In this document: positions 21,935 through 29,494 of the stretch, in pieces | How positions within the stretch are numbered: the first letter of the stretch is position 1 | Layout: each line of letters begins with the position of its first letter | Source of the DNA: a virus | Length of the DNA stretch: 31,801 nt | Virus record (IMG/VR): IMGVR_UViG_3300009157_000036 | Span: 1 to 31,801 of that record | Reading direction: 5' to 3' (one strand) | Position numbers and translations under genes: made by a program | Notes under the pieces: generated by a model | Databases searched by the model: none | The model's input: only the letters and a program-made list of their open reading frames with translations | Told to the model about the DNA's origin: nothing

Positions 21935-23244
21935 GGCATTGTAATTTCAAAATCAACAGCCAGAGACGGAGGAGAAAAATTAATAACATTTACTAAGTTC
22001 ATATATATTACATTACACCCTGAGGGGATTATTAAATAAATCATATTCACACCATTTGTTAAAACTCTATTCACAATCACTATCCCATGAGTAGAATCCC
22101 ATATATAGAATTGAGGATTGTTACCTGAATTTATTGTAACATTAAGCATGAATTCTAAATATTGCCCAGGAATTACTGCCATATTATTACTCTGTACATA
22201 TTCTGATGATGCAGCACTATTTATCGCTGTTGTAATATTCCTACCCACACTAATAAATGAGTCCCATCCGGTCATATCTGACCATCCTGTAACAAGAGAA
22301 TTAATATTTGTGTATGAAACCATAATATCTTTTATCAGCCGCACACCAAAATAAAAACTTTTTGGCATATTTTGGTTGGAAATATTATCATCATTATATG
22401 ATAACAATTTTACATAAGACATGTCTTCATTGACAGAATCTCCAGTCCAATAAAATCCATGAATATTTTGTTGTAAAAAATCCGTTGTCGCAAAATAACC
22501 GGTAGGTCTTGCAGTAAACCCATAAGTATCAACCGCTCCTGTATTTGGAGCATCCCAATGTGTCGTACCAACTTCTTTCAAATGACCACCAGCTATTGCC
22601 CCACCGCCAGCAAAAACTATAAGTACACCCCATTCTGCAAGTGTAGGAATGTGCCAACCATCAGGACAAAAACCCGGAGACATAATTTGATTAAAAGTAT
22701 AAAGCCCTCCATAGATTGCCCTATTTGCCTCATCATTGTCATATACTTTTGACCCCGGAAAATTTGAATCCCAATTCTTACACATCCAAATCTGGGTGCC
22801 AATAACAACTTCGCAATAACTGGTAGATGAAGGCACAACAGGAATCTCGGCAACAGGGCTATAACCGGTTAATGATATTTCTCTGCTACCGATTATTGCG
22901 ACAAACTCAATCTCTCCCCCGGTTATCCTGCTATCATAGATATTCAGTGTCCCCGGCTCAATTCTTATATTCATCCATCCAACCGAAGTAAGCAGATAGA
23001 CCTCCCTCGTGTAGGCAATAGTCCTGATAGCATCAGACTGGCCTCTCGTGATCTGCCCGGAATTCATCGCTATCTTACGGGTACCTATCGTCCGGTACTT
23101 TTCGCCATCGGTATTAATCGTTAATGTGCCGGGAAGAAAAAAATAGTAGTGCCAGCCGTTATAGTACCATCTTAAAAAATAACCGGTACAAGCTTTTTTA
23201 ATCGGGATCTTTATAAGGCCATATTGATTATAACCGCATCTCAT
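21931..23244 (-). CDS. Tail protein with FISUMP domain, 437 aa
   Basis: Residues 1-140 hold a structural N-terminus with FLRWYYNGWHYY (23-34) shared with the 770-aa tail protein. Residues 144-306 are a FISUMP (TIGR02145) domain: CEVVIGTQIWMCKNWDSNF, YDNDEANRAIYGGLYTFNQIM, CPDGWHIPTLAEWGVLIVFAGG, then YGFTARPTGYF and a terminal FYFGVRLIKD. This fold is C-type-lectin-related and is used by phages as a ligand-binding or variable display domain. Residues 307-437 add a beta-sandwich-like tail. The ATG overlaps the preceding stop. Probable receptor/glycan-binding tail component. Confidence 0.8.
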   Translation of the reverse strand: MRCGYNQYGLIKIPIKKACTGYFLRWYYNGWHYYFFLPGTLTINTDGEKYRTIGTRKIAMNSGQITRGQSDAIRTIAYTREVYLLTSVGWMNIRIEPGTLNIYDSRITGGEIEFVAIIGSREISLTGYSPVAEIPVVPSSTSYCEVVIGTQIWMCKNWDSNFPGSKVYDNDEANRAIYGGLYTFNQIMSPGFCPDGWHIPTLAEWGVLIVFAGGGAIAGGHLKEVGTTHWDAPNTGAVDTYGFTARPTGYFATTDFLQQNIHGFYWTGDSVNEDMSYVKLLSYNDDNISNQNMPKSFYFGVRLIKDIMVSYTNINSLVTGWSDMTGWDSFISVGRNITTAINSAASSEYVQSNNMAVIPGQYLEFMLNVTINSGNNPQFYIWDSTHGIVIVNRVLTNGVNMIYLIIPSGCNVIYMNLVNVINFSPPSLAVDFEITMP

Positions 23245-24203
23245 ACACTTATTTCTGCGGTCATGTAAGATGCATTTGCCGGAATAGATGTCTGATCTAT
23301 TTTTAAGGAATTAACAAATCCTTCAAGAGAATTTGCAACAACAGTCTCGACTATCGTATCCAAAAGAAGATTACCTGAATCATAAATCTTTATAGTTACC
23401 GTTATGTCCGATGCAGGACTTATCCGTGCTTGCTCAGGAAAGATAAAAGAAATATCAAAAGGAAGTCCGAGAAAATAAACCGGCTGATCGAATTGATTTA
23501 AAAATGGTGCGTCAAAAATATCCGTAGGAACAAACTCATGTAAGTTAGATCCCTGCTCTTCGCTCCTGACTGCCTCGTCGTAATGCCAGGGGATAACATC
23601 AGAGGGGGGAGAGATTGCCCCGCCTTCAGGGATCCACGGATTTGAACTGCCGTACCAACAGCCTCTATACTCGAAAGAAAAATTACCCGACTTAGTTGTC
23701 TCTTTCATTATGCGTGAAGTGTAGTCTCCTACCTTGCCTAAGGACGTGGCTATCCGGAGTATCCCCGAAACATCAAGATCAGCATACCCAAAAGAATCAG
23801 GAGAAGCTATTATTGTTAGTAACTGAATTATCCCGTTTACCGTTAAACGACCTTCGAAGTAATAGCCACCAAAAAGAGTATTATCGTTAAAATAAGTTAT
23901 ATCCATCCCGGCTACCCAAACTATATCCGTTGTGATGATCTTAAATGTGCCGTCAATATTTGTCACCTTGCCAACATACATCTGATTCGTTGCAGCGCAA
24001 TAAACAGCAATGTCATCAGCAACATTACCGGTATAATTATTTATAGAAGTTAATTGCAAAAAGCCTCCGTCATCTGCCCCGGAAACTAACCAGTCTTGCC
24101 TGAGCAAACGAAAATTATTTGGTGACTCAGTGGCTACCCAACGGCAAACATTAGGGGGGCTTACCGAATCGGAATATGCGGGAGTACTAATTAAAGTTAT
24201 CAT
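23241..24203 (-). CDS. Probable tail protein, 320 aa, beta-rich
   Basis: No signal peptide or TM. The N-terminus ITLISTPAYSDSVSPPNVCRWVATESPNNFRLLRQDWLVSGA and the body (YTGNVADDIAVYCAATNQMYVGKVTN, YYFEGRLTVNGIIQLLTIIASPDSFGYADLDVSGILRI) look like successive beta sandwiches; the C-terminus (TVTIKIYDSGNLLLDTIVETVVANSLEGFVNSLKID) is a further strand-rich region. I do not recognise a family. Its stop overlaps the FISUMP gene start and its position within the tail genes argues for a virion part. Confidence 0.55.
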   Translation of the reverse strand: MITLISTPAYSDSVSPPNVCRWVATESPNNFRLLRQDWLVSGADDGGFLQLTSINNYTGNVADDIAVYCAATNQMYVGKVTNIDGTFKIITTDIVWVAGMDITYFNDNTLFGGYYFEGRLTVNGIIQLLTIIASPDSFGYADLDVSGILRIATSLGKVGDYTSRIMKETTKSGNFSFEYRGCWYGSSNPWIPEGGAISPPSDVIPWHYDEAVRSEEQGSNLHEFVPTDIFDAPFLNQFDQPVYFLGLPFDISFIFPEQARISPASDITVTIKIYDSGNLLLDTIVETVVANSLEGFVNSLKIDQTSIPANASYMTAEISV

Positions 24204-24204
24204 A

Positions 24205-24372
24205 CTACATTAAATGACTAAATTTATCGTCTTCATTTATTTTTAATAACATATCAGATTTTTTATCTGTTTCAAAAAAATTTATTACATCATCGCCCCT
24301 TCCGTCAATTATCGCTGCAGCCAATAAATCATATAATGACTGCAATTCTTTTTTTGTAAATATTTTTTCCAT
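24205..24372 (-). CDS. Small hypothetical protein, 55 aa
   Basis: ATG at 24372 is one base past the preceding stop (TAATATG) and TAG at 24207-24205 is one base before the next ATG at 24203. The product is MEKIFTKKELQSLYDLLAAA followed by an acidic tail (IIDGRGDDVINFFETDKK...INEDDKFSHLM). It perfectly fills the gap. Helical and soluble; function unknown. It could be a small tail-assembly factor. Confidence 0.6.
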   Translation of the reverse strand: MEKIFTKKELQSLYDLLAAAIIDGRGDDVINFFETDKKSDMLLKINEDDKFSHLM

Positions 24373-24373
24373 A

Positions 24374-24820
24374 TTAAAGTACCTCCATTGTTATTTTGCT
24401 GATTTTATCGCTGAATTTTTTATTGATCTTCTCAATAGTTTCTTTTCTGACAGTCGTGTAAACATCAATAAATGTCTTATCCCTAAATTGCTTATTTCCG
24501 TATTTGTTAATGTACCAGGTTAATTGTTTTGCCTCTCTTGTATGTCCTTTGTCTGTCCCGGTTTTAAACATGTTATGCTTTGCCATCCATTTTTTAATCT
24601 TCAAATATAACTCGGTATCGACATTGCTTTTACGAGGGCCACGACCTCTTTCCAAAACCCCCAACCAATACGGTACAAGAATTCCATCATGAAGATCGGT
24701 TATCTCCACGGAAAACATTCGCATAATTGATTCAGAAATCTTATTGCCGGAATAAGAATTTCTTTCCCCTATCAGGCGAACCATTTCTTGCAACTCCGGC
24801 TTTAAATCAATTCCTATCAT
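24374..24820 (-). CDS. HK97 gp10-like tail completion protein candidate, 148 aa
   Basis: 148 aa, basic, helix-rich: IDLKPELQEMVRLIGERNSY...HDGILVPYWLGVLERGRGPRKSNVDTELYLKIKKWMAKHN and a C-terminal KETIEKINKKFSDKISKITMEVL. The small size, RGRGPRK loop and terminal long helix with preceding DVYTTVRKETI resemble HK97 gp10/gpU-type tail completion components in Bacteroidetes phages ('Y...LE.GRGP'). Position between terminase and tail proteins supports it. Moderate confidence. Confidence 0.55.
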   Translation of the reverse strand: MIGIDLKPELQEMVRLIGERNSYSGNKISESIMRMFSVEITDLHDGILVPYWLGVLERGRGPRKSNVDTELYLKIKKWMAKHNMFKTGTDKGHTREAKQLTWYINKYGNKQFRDKTFIDVYTTVRKETIEKINKKFSDKISKITMEVL

Positions 24821-24869
24821 TTGTTTTGTTTCATATTATGCAACTTTCTGACTAACCATTATTTTAATT

Positions 24870-25097
24870 TTACAATTCGTTTTGTTCGGTAATTAATTTT
24901 ATTAGCAATTGACGACTTTCTTCACAATTAACTTTTGAATTATCTCCATATTTATTAATACGAAACCCAATCCCATTAATATAAAATGCAAAATGATATT
25001 CATCTATTCCACATCCGCCTGAATAAATAACTGGAGTAACAGTATCAATTTTAGATAAGTAAATAAAATAGCCTTCAAAATTAATTGCATTTTTCAT
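24870..25097 (-). CDS. Small hypothetical protein, 75 aa
   Basis: Beta-rich N-terminus (INFEGYFIYLSKIDTVTPVIYSGGCGIDEYHFAFYINGIGFRI) and a helical C-terminus (NCEESRQLLIKLITEQNEL). No motif recognised. It lies 20 bases after the tail-completion-like gene at 25118 in transcription order and about 50 bases before the gp10-like gene, so it is in the same operon. Confidence 0.5.
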   Translation of the reverse strand: MKNAINFEGYFIYLSKIDTVTPVIYSGGCGIDEYHFAFYINGIGFRINKYGDNSKVNCEESRQLLIKLITEQNEL

Positions 25098-25117
25098 AAT
25101 CTATTTTTTTAATGGGC

Positions 25118-25558
25118 TTATAAACAAGGGTTTCTGTTTTCGTTTTTCAAATAATACAAATTGAAAGGCATTGACCAACCAATAACGTTTGCATCATATT
25201 TTGTTTCATAAATCTTTGACAGGTGCATCGGTTGGATAGTCTTAAATTCCGCATCAGCGATGATCCTTATGATTATCTCTTTGCATTTGTCAAGCAATGC
25301 TTGGAATTTTATTTCATTATTATCGGCTGCATCTTCAAGTCTGACTTGTTGCAGTATCTCAATATAAAGAGGGTTATAATGTTCCGGAATTGCATTGGCC
25401 TTAATTTCGAGATCCACTTCATTGACCTGCAATATTAAACCAATAATATCATTTGGATTGCTTTGATCTGTTTTGAGATTAGCAAGTTTATCTTGTTCAT
25501 ACAAAACAAGAGTACACCCGGCAGCGGATAATATTGTTTTGAGCTTACTTGTGATCAT
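25118..25558 (-). CDS. Tail completion/neck-like protein candidate, 146 aa
   Basis: ATG 25558 gives MITSKLKTILSAAGCTLVLYEQDKLANLK; a TTG seven codons upstream is possible but overlaps the preceding gene more. The start matches small tail-terminator-like proteins that begin with a helix, LKTILSAAG, then a strand. Further QVNEVDLEIKANAIPEHYNPLYIEILQQVRLED, a long central helix and VIGWSMPFNLYYLKNEN at the end, the last strand being typical of tail-completion folds (W.M.F.L.Y). Function inferred from secondary-structure layout and place. Confidence 0.5.
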   Translation of the reverse strand: MITSKLKTILSAAGCTLVLYEQDKLANLKTDQSNPNDIIGLILQVNEVDLEIKANAIPEHYNPLYIEILQQVRLEDAADNNEIKFQALLDKCKEIIIRIIADAEFKTIQPMHLSKIYETKYDANVIGWSMPFNLYYLKNENRNPCL

Positions 25559-25862
25559 TTGTAATAAATTTACAATCAAATGTTACAATCGGAGATATGG
25601 GTTTATTTCTTTGAAACAACTGCCTTTGAAGCGGATCAAATATATTATGTTGTGTTTGGTGCAATCGGATACCACGCCATTTTATCTTGCCTTTTGTTAT
25701 CTCTCCCTTTATTGGAGGTATTGCAATCGTTCTTAATGCATTTATAAATATTTTATCTTCTTGCTCATGATATGATTTAATAATCTTATCAGTCAAGTCG
25801 TTAACCATATGGCCGTATTGTAAATCAATTGCATTAATAGTTTGTATTTTTATTGCTTTCAT
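25545..25862 (-). CDS. Hypothetical protein, 105 aa
   Basis: MKAIKIQTINAIDLQYGHMVNDLTDKIIKSYHEQEDKIFINALRTIAIPPIKGEITKGKIKWRGIRLHQ... is a helical N-terminus followed by 'GKIKWRGIRL' and a basic C-terminal segment. Family unknown. ATGA-type overlap with the upstream gene and a 14-base overlap with the downstream start place it firmly in the operon. Possibly a connector component. Confidence 0.5.
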   Translation of the reverse strand: MKAIKIQTINAIDLQYGHMVNDLTDKIIKSYHEQEDKIFINALRTIAIPPIKGEITKGKIKWRGIRLHQTQHNIFDPLQRQLFQRNKPISPIVTFDCKFITNDHK

Positions 25863-26506
25863 GCATATTTCTTTTTAGGTTCCGATTCTTTTTTCAGCAT
25901 GTTAAAATATCTCTCTTGAAAATCTGACTGCTCCTTTGCAACCATAAATCTAACAAGACATTCGTTATATGGAGTTAACAGTACTTCAGGCACGGTGCAT
26001 TTCATCGCATCACGAAGAAAGTCAAGAGATGTTAATTCAGAAAACACATTTAGCTTTTCAATGCCAGCTGCAAGTTCTATCTTCGATGGTTCCCGATGCA
26101 AGAACCTCTGTTCCTTTTCGATCATTTCACCAACAAGAGAAATAAGATGCATGGCAATAGGGTATAAATTAACCACCTTCAAAGATAATATATTTTTACC
26201 AAAGTTCAACGCTTTATCTTCATCCCATTTTTTGCCGGAAACAAAAGGATAGTAATATCCATCCATCATGCGGATTATAGACCCAAAATCATTGTCTTCT
26301 TTTCGCACAAGAAAAAGCCTTTGCCCATAGCAAATGTTACTGGTAAACTCTTCCAGTGTTCTTGGAATAGAAAGTTTCTTGTGTTTTATCCTAATAAATT
26401 CCGGGAGAGGCAACTGAGACAATCCGTCGGACAACCCTACATAAAGCGGAAGATTGTCTATCATTTCTTTCAAAGTCAGTTTTTCAATACCAATTACATG
26501 TGCCAT
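25859..26506 (-). CDS. Hypothetical protein near terminase, 215 aa
   Basis: Soluble, helical, 215 aa, ending in a basic KKESEPKKKYA. Notable strings: LPLYVGLSDGLSQLPLPEFIRIKH, a long helix ALNFGKNILSLKVVNLYPIAMHLISLVGEMIEKEQRF, and VPEVLLTPYNECLVRFMVAKEQSDFQERYFNML. It overlaps the TerL end by 13 bases. No domain recognised. A connector or assembly-chaperone role is a guess from its place between packaging and tail genes. Confidence 0.5.
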   Translation of the reverse strand: MAHVIGIEKLTLKEMIDNLPLYVGLSDGLSQLPLPEFIRIKHKKLSIPRTLEEFTSNICYGQRLFLVRKEDNDFGSIIRMMDGYYYPFVSGKKWDEDKALNFGKNILSLKVVNLYPIAMHLISLVGEMIEKEQRFLHREPSKIELAAGIEKLNVFSELTSLDFLRDAMKCTVPEVLLTPYNECLVRFMVAKEQSDFQERYFNMLKKESEPKKKYA

Positions 26507-27687
26507 GTCTGTATGCCTGATGATTTATCGTGTTCCATAATTACATATCTAAGCGCAGCTAATCCGTCGGGCTCGTGTCCTTCAGGTTCCGGGATTATCT
26601 TCCCGTTAATATCTACCTTCCAAAAATATGTCTCAATGCCTTTTTTGATAGTCACAGATCTGGGAGTCAGAAAAATATCATAGCCCCGGACTTTATTTAT
26701 CCCGTTGACAATTGACCCCGACGGTTTTTTAACTCCACGAATATTATATCCATGCTTGCGAATATCTCTAATCTCAGTGGCACCGGCGGAATCAGCTATA
26801 ATCAATTGTCCTTTTGAATGGTTTACAAAGTCTAATTCATCAACAATAGCCAATCTCTCGGCACCTTGTATTTTTTCAGGCATGAGATTGTTTAAAGAAA
26901 ATACCTCATCGACATAAAGGCAGTTATCTTTTTTCCAAACATCAATTAAAACAGTCGGATCCGGCGAAACACCAAAGTCCATCCCGGAAGGGATTCGCCT
27001 TGCATTGTCCGGAATTTTGTCGGTCCATTGATAGTTATATATCCTACGTGCAGAATAGTAGCCAGTTTGACCAAGACCATAAATTCTAAACCAATCAATA
27101 TTATCTTTTCGGGAAAGTATGTAATCAATTTCACTTTGTGGGCACATCTCATTATCCAGGTAAGTTACAATTATTTGCTCACTTATTGAATTGCCCTTCT
27201 CGTCATTTAGTTTTGGAATCTCTGTATGCGCCCAAAATTCAAAATCCGGGTTGTAATCAATATAAATCTCCTCATGTGTTCTACCAATGTAAGTACTTGC
27301 AACCTGCCAACCTATTTTATTTGCTTCATTTATGTAAAGAATGTCACGCCGTTTTGATTTGCCGGCATCACTTTTATTATCCGAAATATATCGAAATTGA
27401 ATAACAGATCCTTTGAGATTTATTTCATGCGAAGATTTATTGTAATATTTATCCCATTCTAAATTATTTTCCTCAAAGATATGTTCGAAATCCTTTATTG
27501 CACCATCTTTTAAATTATCATAAGTATCACTAACAACTGTAATAGTCCTTCTTTTCTGAAGTGCTCTTACAATTAGAATTTGAGCTATGGAATAATTTTT
27601 CGAACTTGCTTGGCCGCCTTGAACAACTTTAATTTTGGCAGCCATCGCACATATTTTTTTAAACGTAGTGGTAGTTTGTGAGATCAT
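26494..27687 (-). CDS. Terminase large subunit (TerL)
   Basis: 397 aa, normal for the Terminase_3/PBSX-like family. ATPase: deviant Walker A VQGGQASSKN (22-31, Lys30), Walker B ILYINEAN (116-123) with Asn120 where most terminases have Asp, followed by catalytic Glu121, then the coupling motif VTYLDNE (174-180). Nuclease: RNase H-like triad Asp237 (GMDFG), Asp299 (IADSAG) and Asp374 (HEPDGLAALRY). It packages DNA into the prohead through the portal and cuts the concatemer. The ATG overlaps TerS (ATGA). Asn in Walker B is seen in other Bacteroidetes TerL as far as I recall. Confidence 0.93.
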   Translation of the reverse strand: MISQTTTTFKKICAMAAKIKVVQGGQASSKNYSIAQILIVRALQKRRTITVVSDTYDNLKDGAIKDFEHIFEENNLEWDKYYNKSSHEINLKGSVIQFRYISDNKSDAGKSKRRDILYINEANKIGWQVASTYIGRTHEEIYIDYNPDFEFWAHTEIPKLNDEKGNSISEQIIVTYLDNEMCPQSEIDYILSRKDNIDWFRIYGLGQTGYYSARRIYNYQWTDKIPDNARRIPSGMDFGVSPDPTVLIDVWKKDNCLYVDEVFSLNNLMPEKIQGAERLAIVDELDFVNHSKGQLIIADSAGATEIRDIRKHGYNIRGVKKPSGSIVNGINKVRGYDIFLTPRSVTIKKGIETYFWKVDINGKIIPEPEGHEPDGLAALRYVIMEHDKSSGIQTWHM

Positions 27688-28034
27688 TTCTCAATGACTT
27701 TACCGGAAATATCCTGAAAAACAAACATAGGTGCGTTTAAATCCTTTCCGTCCTTGCCGGTGAGCTCATTCTTATCGGGTATCTTCCCGTATAGTGTATC
27801 ATTAATCTCTTTGAATGCAGCTACATTACCTTTGACAGCTTCTTTCAGTATCCCCAATGCTATCGCATCAGCAAGTGTGACCTTTATATCTGCTTTTGTC
27901 TCAGGATGTTTTATGGTTATTTTTGTTTTAAGCCATTTTTTAAGAATAGTAGAACGGTTCTTAACACCACGGCCACGACCTTTGGGATTTCGTATCTCTC
28001 CATATTTTGGCGGTATTAGATTTTGATCGTTCAT
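27684..28034 (-). CDS. Terminase small subunit (TerS)-like, 116 aa
   Basis: Basic N-terminus with an AT-hook-like PKGRGRGVKNRSTILKKWLK (about 18-37), the 'NPKGR..G.KNR' string of DUF5681-type phage proteins, then a helical middle (LADAIALGILKEAVKGNVAAFKEINDTLYGKIPDKNELTG) typical of TerS oligomerisation helices. It should bind the packaging site and recruit TerL, with which it overlaps by 4 bases. Confidence 0.75.
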   Translation of the reverse strand: MNDQNLIPPKYGEIRNPKGRGRGVKNRSTILKKWLKTKITIKHPETKADIKVTLADAIALGILKEAVKGNVAAFKEINDTLYGKIPDKNELTGKDGKDLNAPMFVFQDISGKVIEK

Positions 28035-28047
28035 ACTCTAATTATTC

Positions 28048-28158
28048 TCAAATTATTTGACCATTCTTTTTAATCACAATACTCGGATCAAGTTTCTTCA
28101 TGCGGTCAATGGTGACTTGACAGTATTTTGGATCTATTTCCATTCCGGTTTTTTGATA
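28048..28158 (-). pseudogene. C-terminal remnant of a DNA methyltransferase
   Basis: A frame ending at TGA 28050-28048 encodes [20 protein letters not shown] followed by [14 protein letters not shown]. 'GMEIDPKYC......R' is the conserved C-terminal SAM-site strand (I-x-x-D/E-P-x-Y) of phage N6-adenine/N4-cytosine DNA methyltransferases. Upstream the frame meets a stop after about 12 more codons and no methyltransferase core (DPPY motif, FxGxG) is found. The upstream part is occupied by a gene in another frame (28134-28400). It can be read from the ATG at 28143 as a 31-aa peptide. This is most simply a recombination or deletion scar. Confidence 0.65.
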
Positions 28159-28400
28159 ATTCTTTCTTTCATTAAGATATCAATAACTGAAATTACATCA
28201 GTTAAGCAGGTATTATTCCAAACCGTACAAAATTCATTGCTTGGCATAAAACAATACTGTCTCCATGATCCATACCACTCAATAGTTGCAAGTTCATTTC
28301 CTGAAGATTTACTATTAACATGAATCAGCTTAGTCTTTCTCCCCGGTAATGTTTCCGATGCGAAAATCAAATACTTAGTTTCCTTAATTATATTCCCCAT
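28134..28400 (-). CDS. Conserved small phage protein, 88 aa
   Basis: [88 protein letters not shown]. The 'I.WYG.WRQYCF.P....VWN..CL.DI...I..L' pattern is shared by many small phage proteins from Gram-negative and Bacteroidetes hosts. It is intact and overlaps the methyltransferase remnant by 10 bases in another frame. Function unknown. Confidence 0.7.
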   Translation of the reverse strand: MGNIIKETKYLIFASETLPGRKTKLIHVNSKSSGNELATIEWYGSWRQYCFMPSNEFCTVWNNTCLTDVISVIDILMKERIIKKPEWK

Positions 28401-28408
28401 AGATTAGT

Positions 28409-28768
28409 TTATTTAGAGTTAAGATATTCGTCAATTATTATATCAAGTGATTCGTCTGAATAGAATGTATCTTCGTCAAGTTGTTTTAAAAACTTTATCA
28501 ACTCTTTCTTTAAGTCTATCTCCTTTGGCTGAACAGGAATATATTCTGTTGATGTAACCGTTTGAATGTCTTCAATCTTTTCACCTGATAATCCTTTGAT
28601 GATTTCTTCCTTCTTAATCTGTTCCGGTGATTCTGATTCAATAACATCTTTTTGATTTAAGTATTCTAAAATTAACTCATTAACTTCAGAATATGGCATC
28701 ATTAGTTTTTCTTCTTCCCAAAGCATATTAGCGAACGATTCAATATGTGTTTTTATTTCTACTTTCAT
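28409..28768 (-). CDS. Acidic hypothetical protein, 119 aa
   Basis: Very acidic and helical, with two separated Glu/Asp-rich parts (LMMPYSEVNELILEYLNQKD and FLKQLDEDTFYSDESLDIIIDEYLNSK) joined by a low-complexity middle (IQTVTSTEYIPVQPKEID). Both ends share a 'E/SDESL/VNELI..EYLN' pattern (EVNELILEYLN and SLDIIIDEYLN), possibly an internal duplication. No function recognised. A DNA-mimic anti-defence protein is conceivable from charge alone. Confidence 0.5.
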   Translation of the reverse strand: MKVEIKTHIESFANMLWEEEKLMMPYSEVNELILEYLNQKDVIESESPEQIKKEEIIKGLSGEKIEDIQTVTSTEYIPVQPKEIDLKKELIKFLKQLDEDTFYSDESLDIIIDEYLNSK

Positions 28769-28811
28769 GAGTTGGTTTATTGGTTAAATCTTTTTAAGTG
28801 TAGGATAATCT

Positions 28812-29093
28812 TTAATAAACAGTTGATGCAATAAATTCCGGTTCAGTTGCTGTTTTCATGAACTCAGCAAAAGTACTTATGATTTTAGGATCTTCGTTTT
28901 CATCCAACTCATCAGTATCTGTGATGTTAAGTTCTCCCCATTTCTCTTTCGGAATAAGTTCAATATCATCTGAATCATCATAATCAGAGATTTCCATGTC
29001 ATTATTTAAATGATAGAATTTAAGTGCCTGAAATATTGTATTGGCACAAATCCAGTCTATTTCTCCTTGTGATTTAATTGCGTAAATATTCAT
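28812..29093 (-). CDS. Acidic conserved phage protein, 93 aa
   Basis: MNIYAIKSQGEIDWICANTIFQALKFYHLNNDMEISDYDDSDDIELIPKEKWGELNI... The 'MNIYA.KSEGE.DW.CA....AL..Y' start occurs in a small phage protein family I have seen without a function. The latter half is acidic. Its stop is 43 bases before the next gene start, a gap with no promoter consensus that I can see. Confidence 0.55.
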   Translation of the reverse strand: MNIYAIKSQGEIDWICANTIFQALKFYHLNNDMEISDYDDSDDIELIPKEKWGELNITDTDELDENEDPKIISTFAEFMKTATEPEFIASTVY

Positions 29094-29096
29094 CTT

Positions 29097-29489
29097 TCAG
29101 TCTTTTATTGATTCTGCCAAACCTTTTTCAATCAAGCCAAAAATATCGTAATGATATTTAAGTAAAATTTGAATCACATTATATGGTACATTCCAATAAC
29201 CAACATGCCTATCCCTTAAATCAGTCATCCATAATTGATCTACCGTATCATAATTCATTTCTGATAGTGCTTTGTCATCCAATGCGGACATCGGCCTTAA
29301 AAGCAGTTTAAACTTATCAGGACACGAATTTACAGTATCATAACATGTAATTTTACCATTATCGGCAATTTCTCCAACCGTGCCAATTACATACGACCGG
29401 CAATTAGTCACATTCACGATTTTAAATTTTGCCTTAACTTTGTAAGGAAAATAAGCAGATAACTGCTCAAGGGATAATTTTGCTTTCAT
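29097..29489 (-). CDS. Hypothetical phage protein, 130 aa
   Basis: The N-terminus MKAKLSLEQLSAYFPYKVKAKFKI...IGTVGEIADNGKITCYDT is a strand-rich 'L..L..YFPY.VK..F' form that recurs in Bacteroidetes prophage accessory proteins. The C-terminus (VIQILLKYHYDIFGLIEKGLAESI) is helical and resembles the common 'LLKYHFDVFGLIEKGLA.DI' ending of such proteins. Three bases from the following gene. Function unknown. Confidence 0.6.
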   Translation of the reverse strand: MKAKLSLEQLSAYFPYKVKAKFKIVNVTNCRSYVIGTVGEIADNGKITCYDTVNSCPDKFKLLLRPMSALDDKALSEMNYDTVDQLWMTDLRDRHVGYWNVPYNVIQILLKYHYDIFGLIEKGLAESIKD

Positions 29490-29494
29490 AAAAT

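Noticed and set aside
22320-22815. Active diversity-generating retroelement around the FISUMP domain
   Set aside because: No reverse transcriptase, accessory gene or second copy of the domain's coding end was found in the window, so this can only be a hypothesis for the full genome.
25545-26506. Programmed frameshift producing a fused tail-assembly chaperone (215-aa and 105-aa genes)
   Set aside because: The junction is an ordinary ATGA start-stop overlap and I see no convincing X-XXY-YYZ slippery heptamer near it; the tape measure is also more than 6 kb away.
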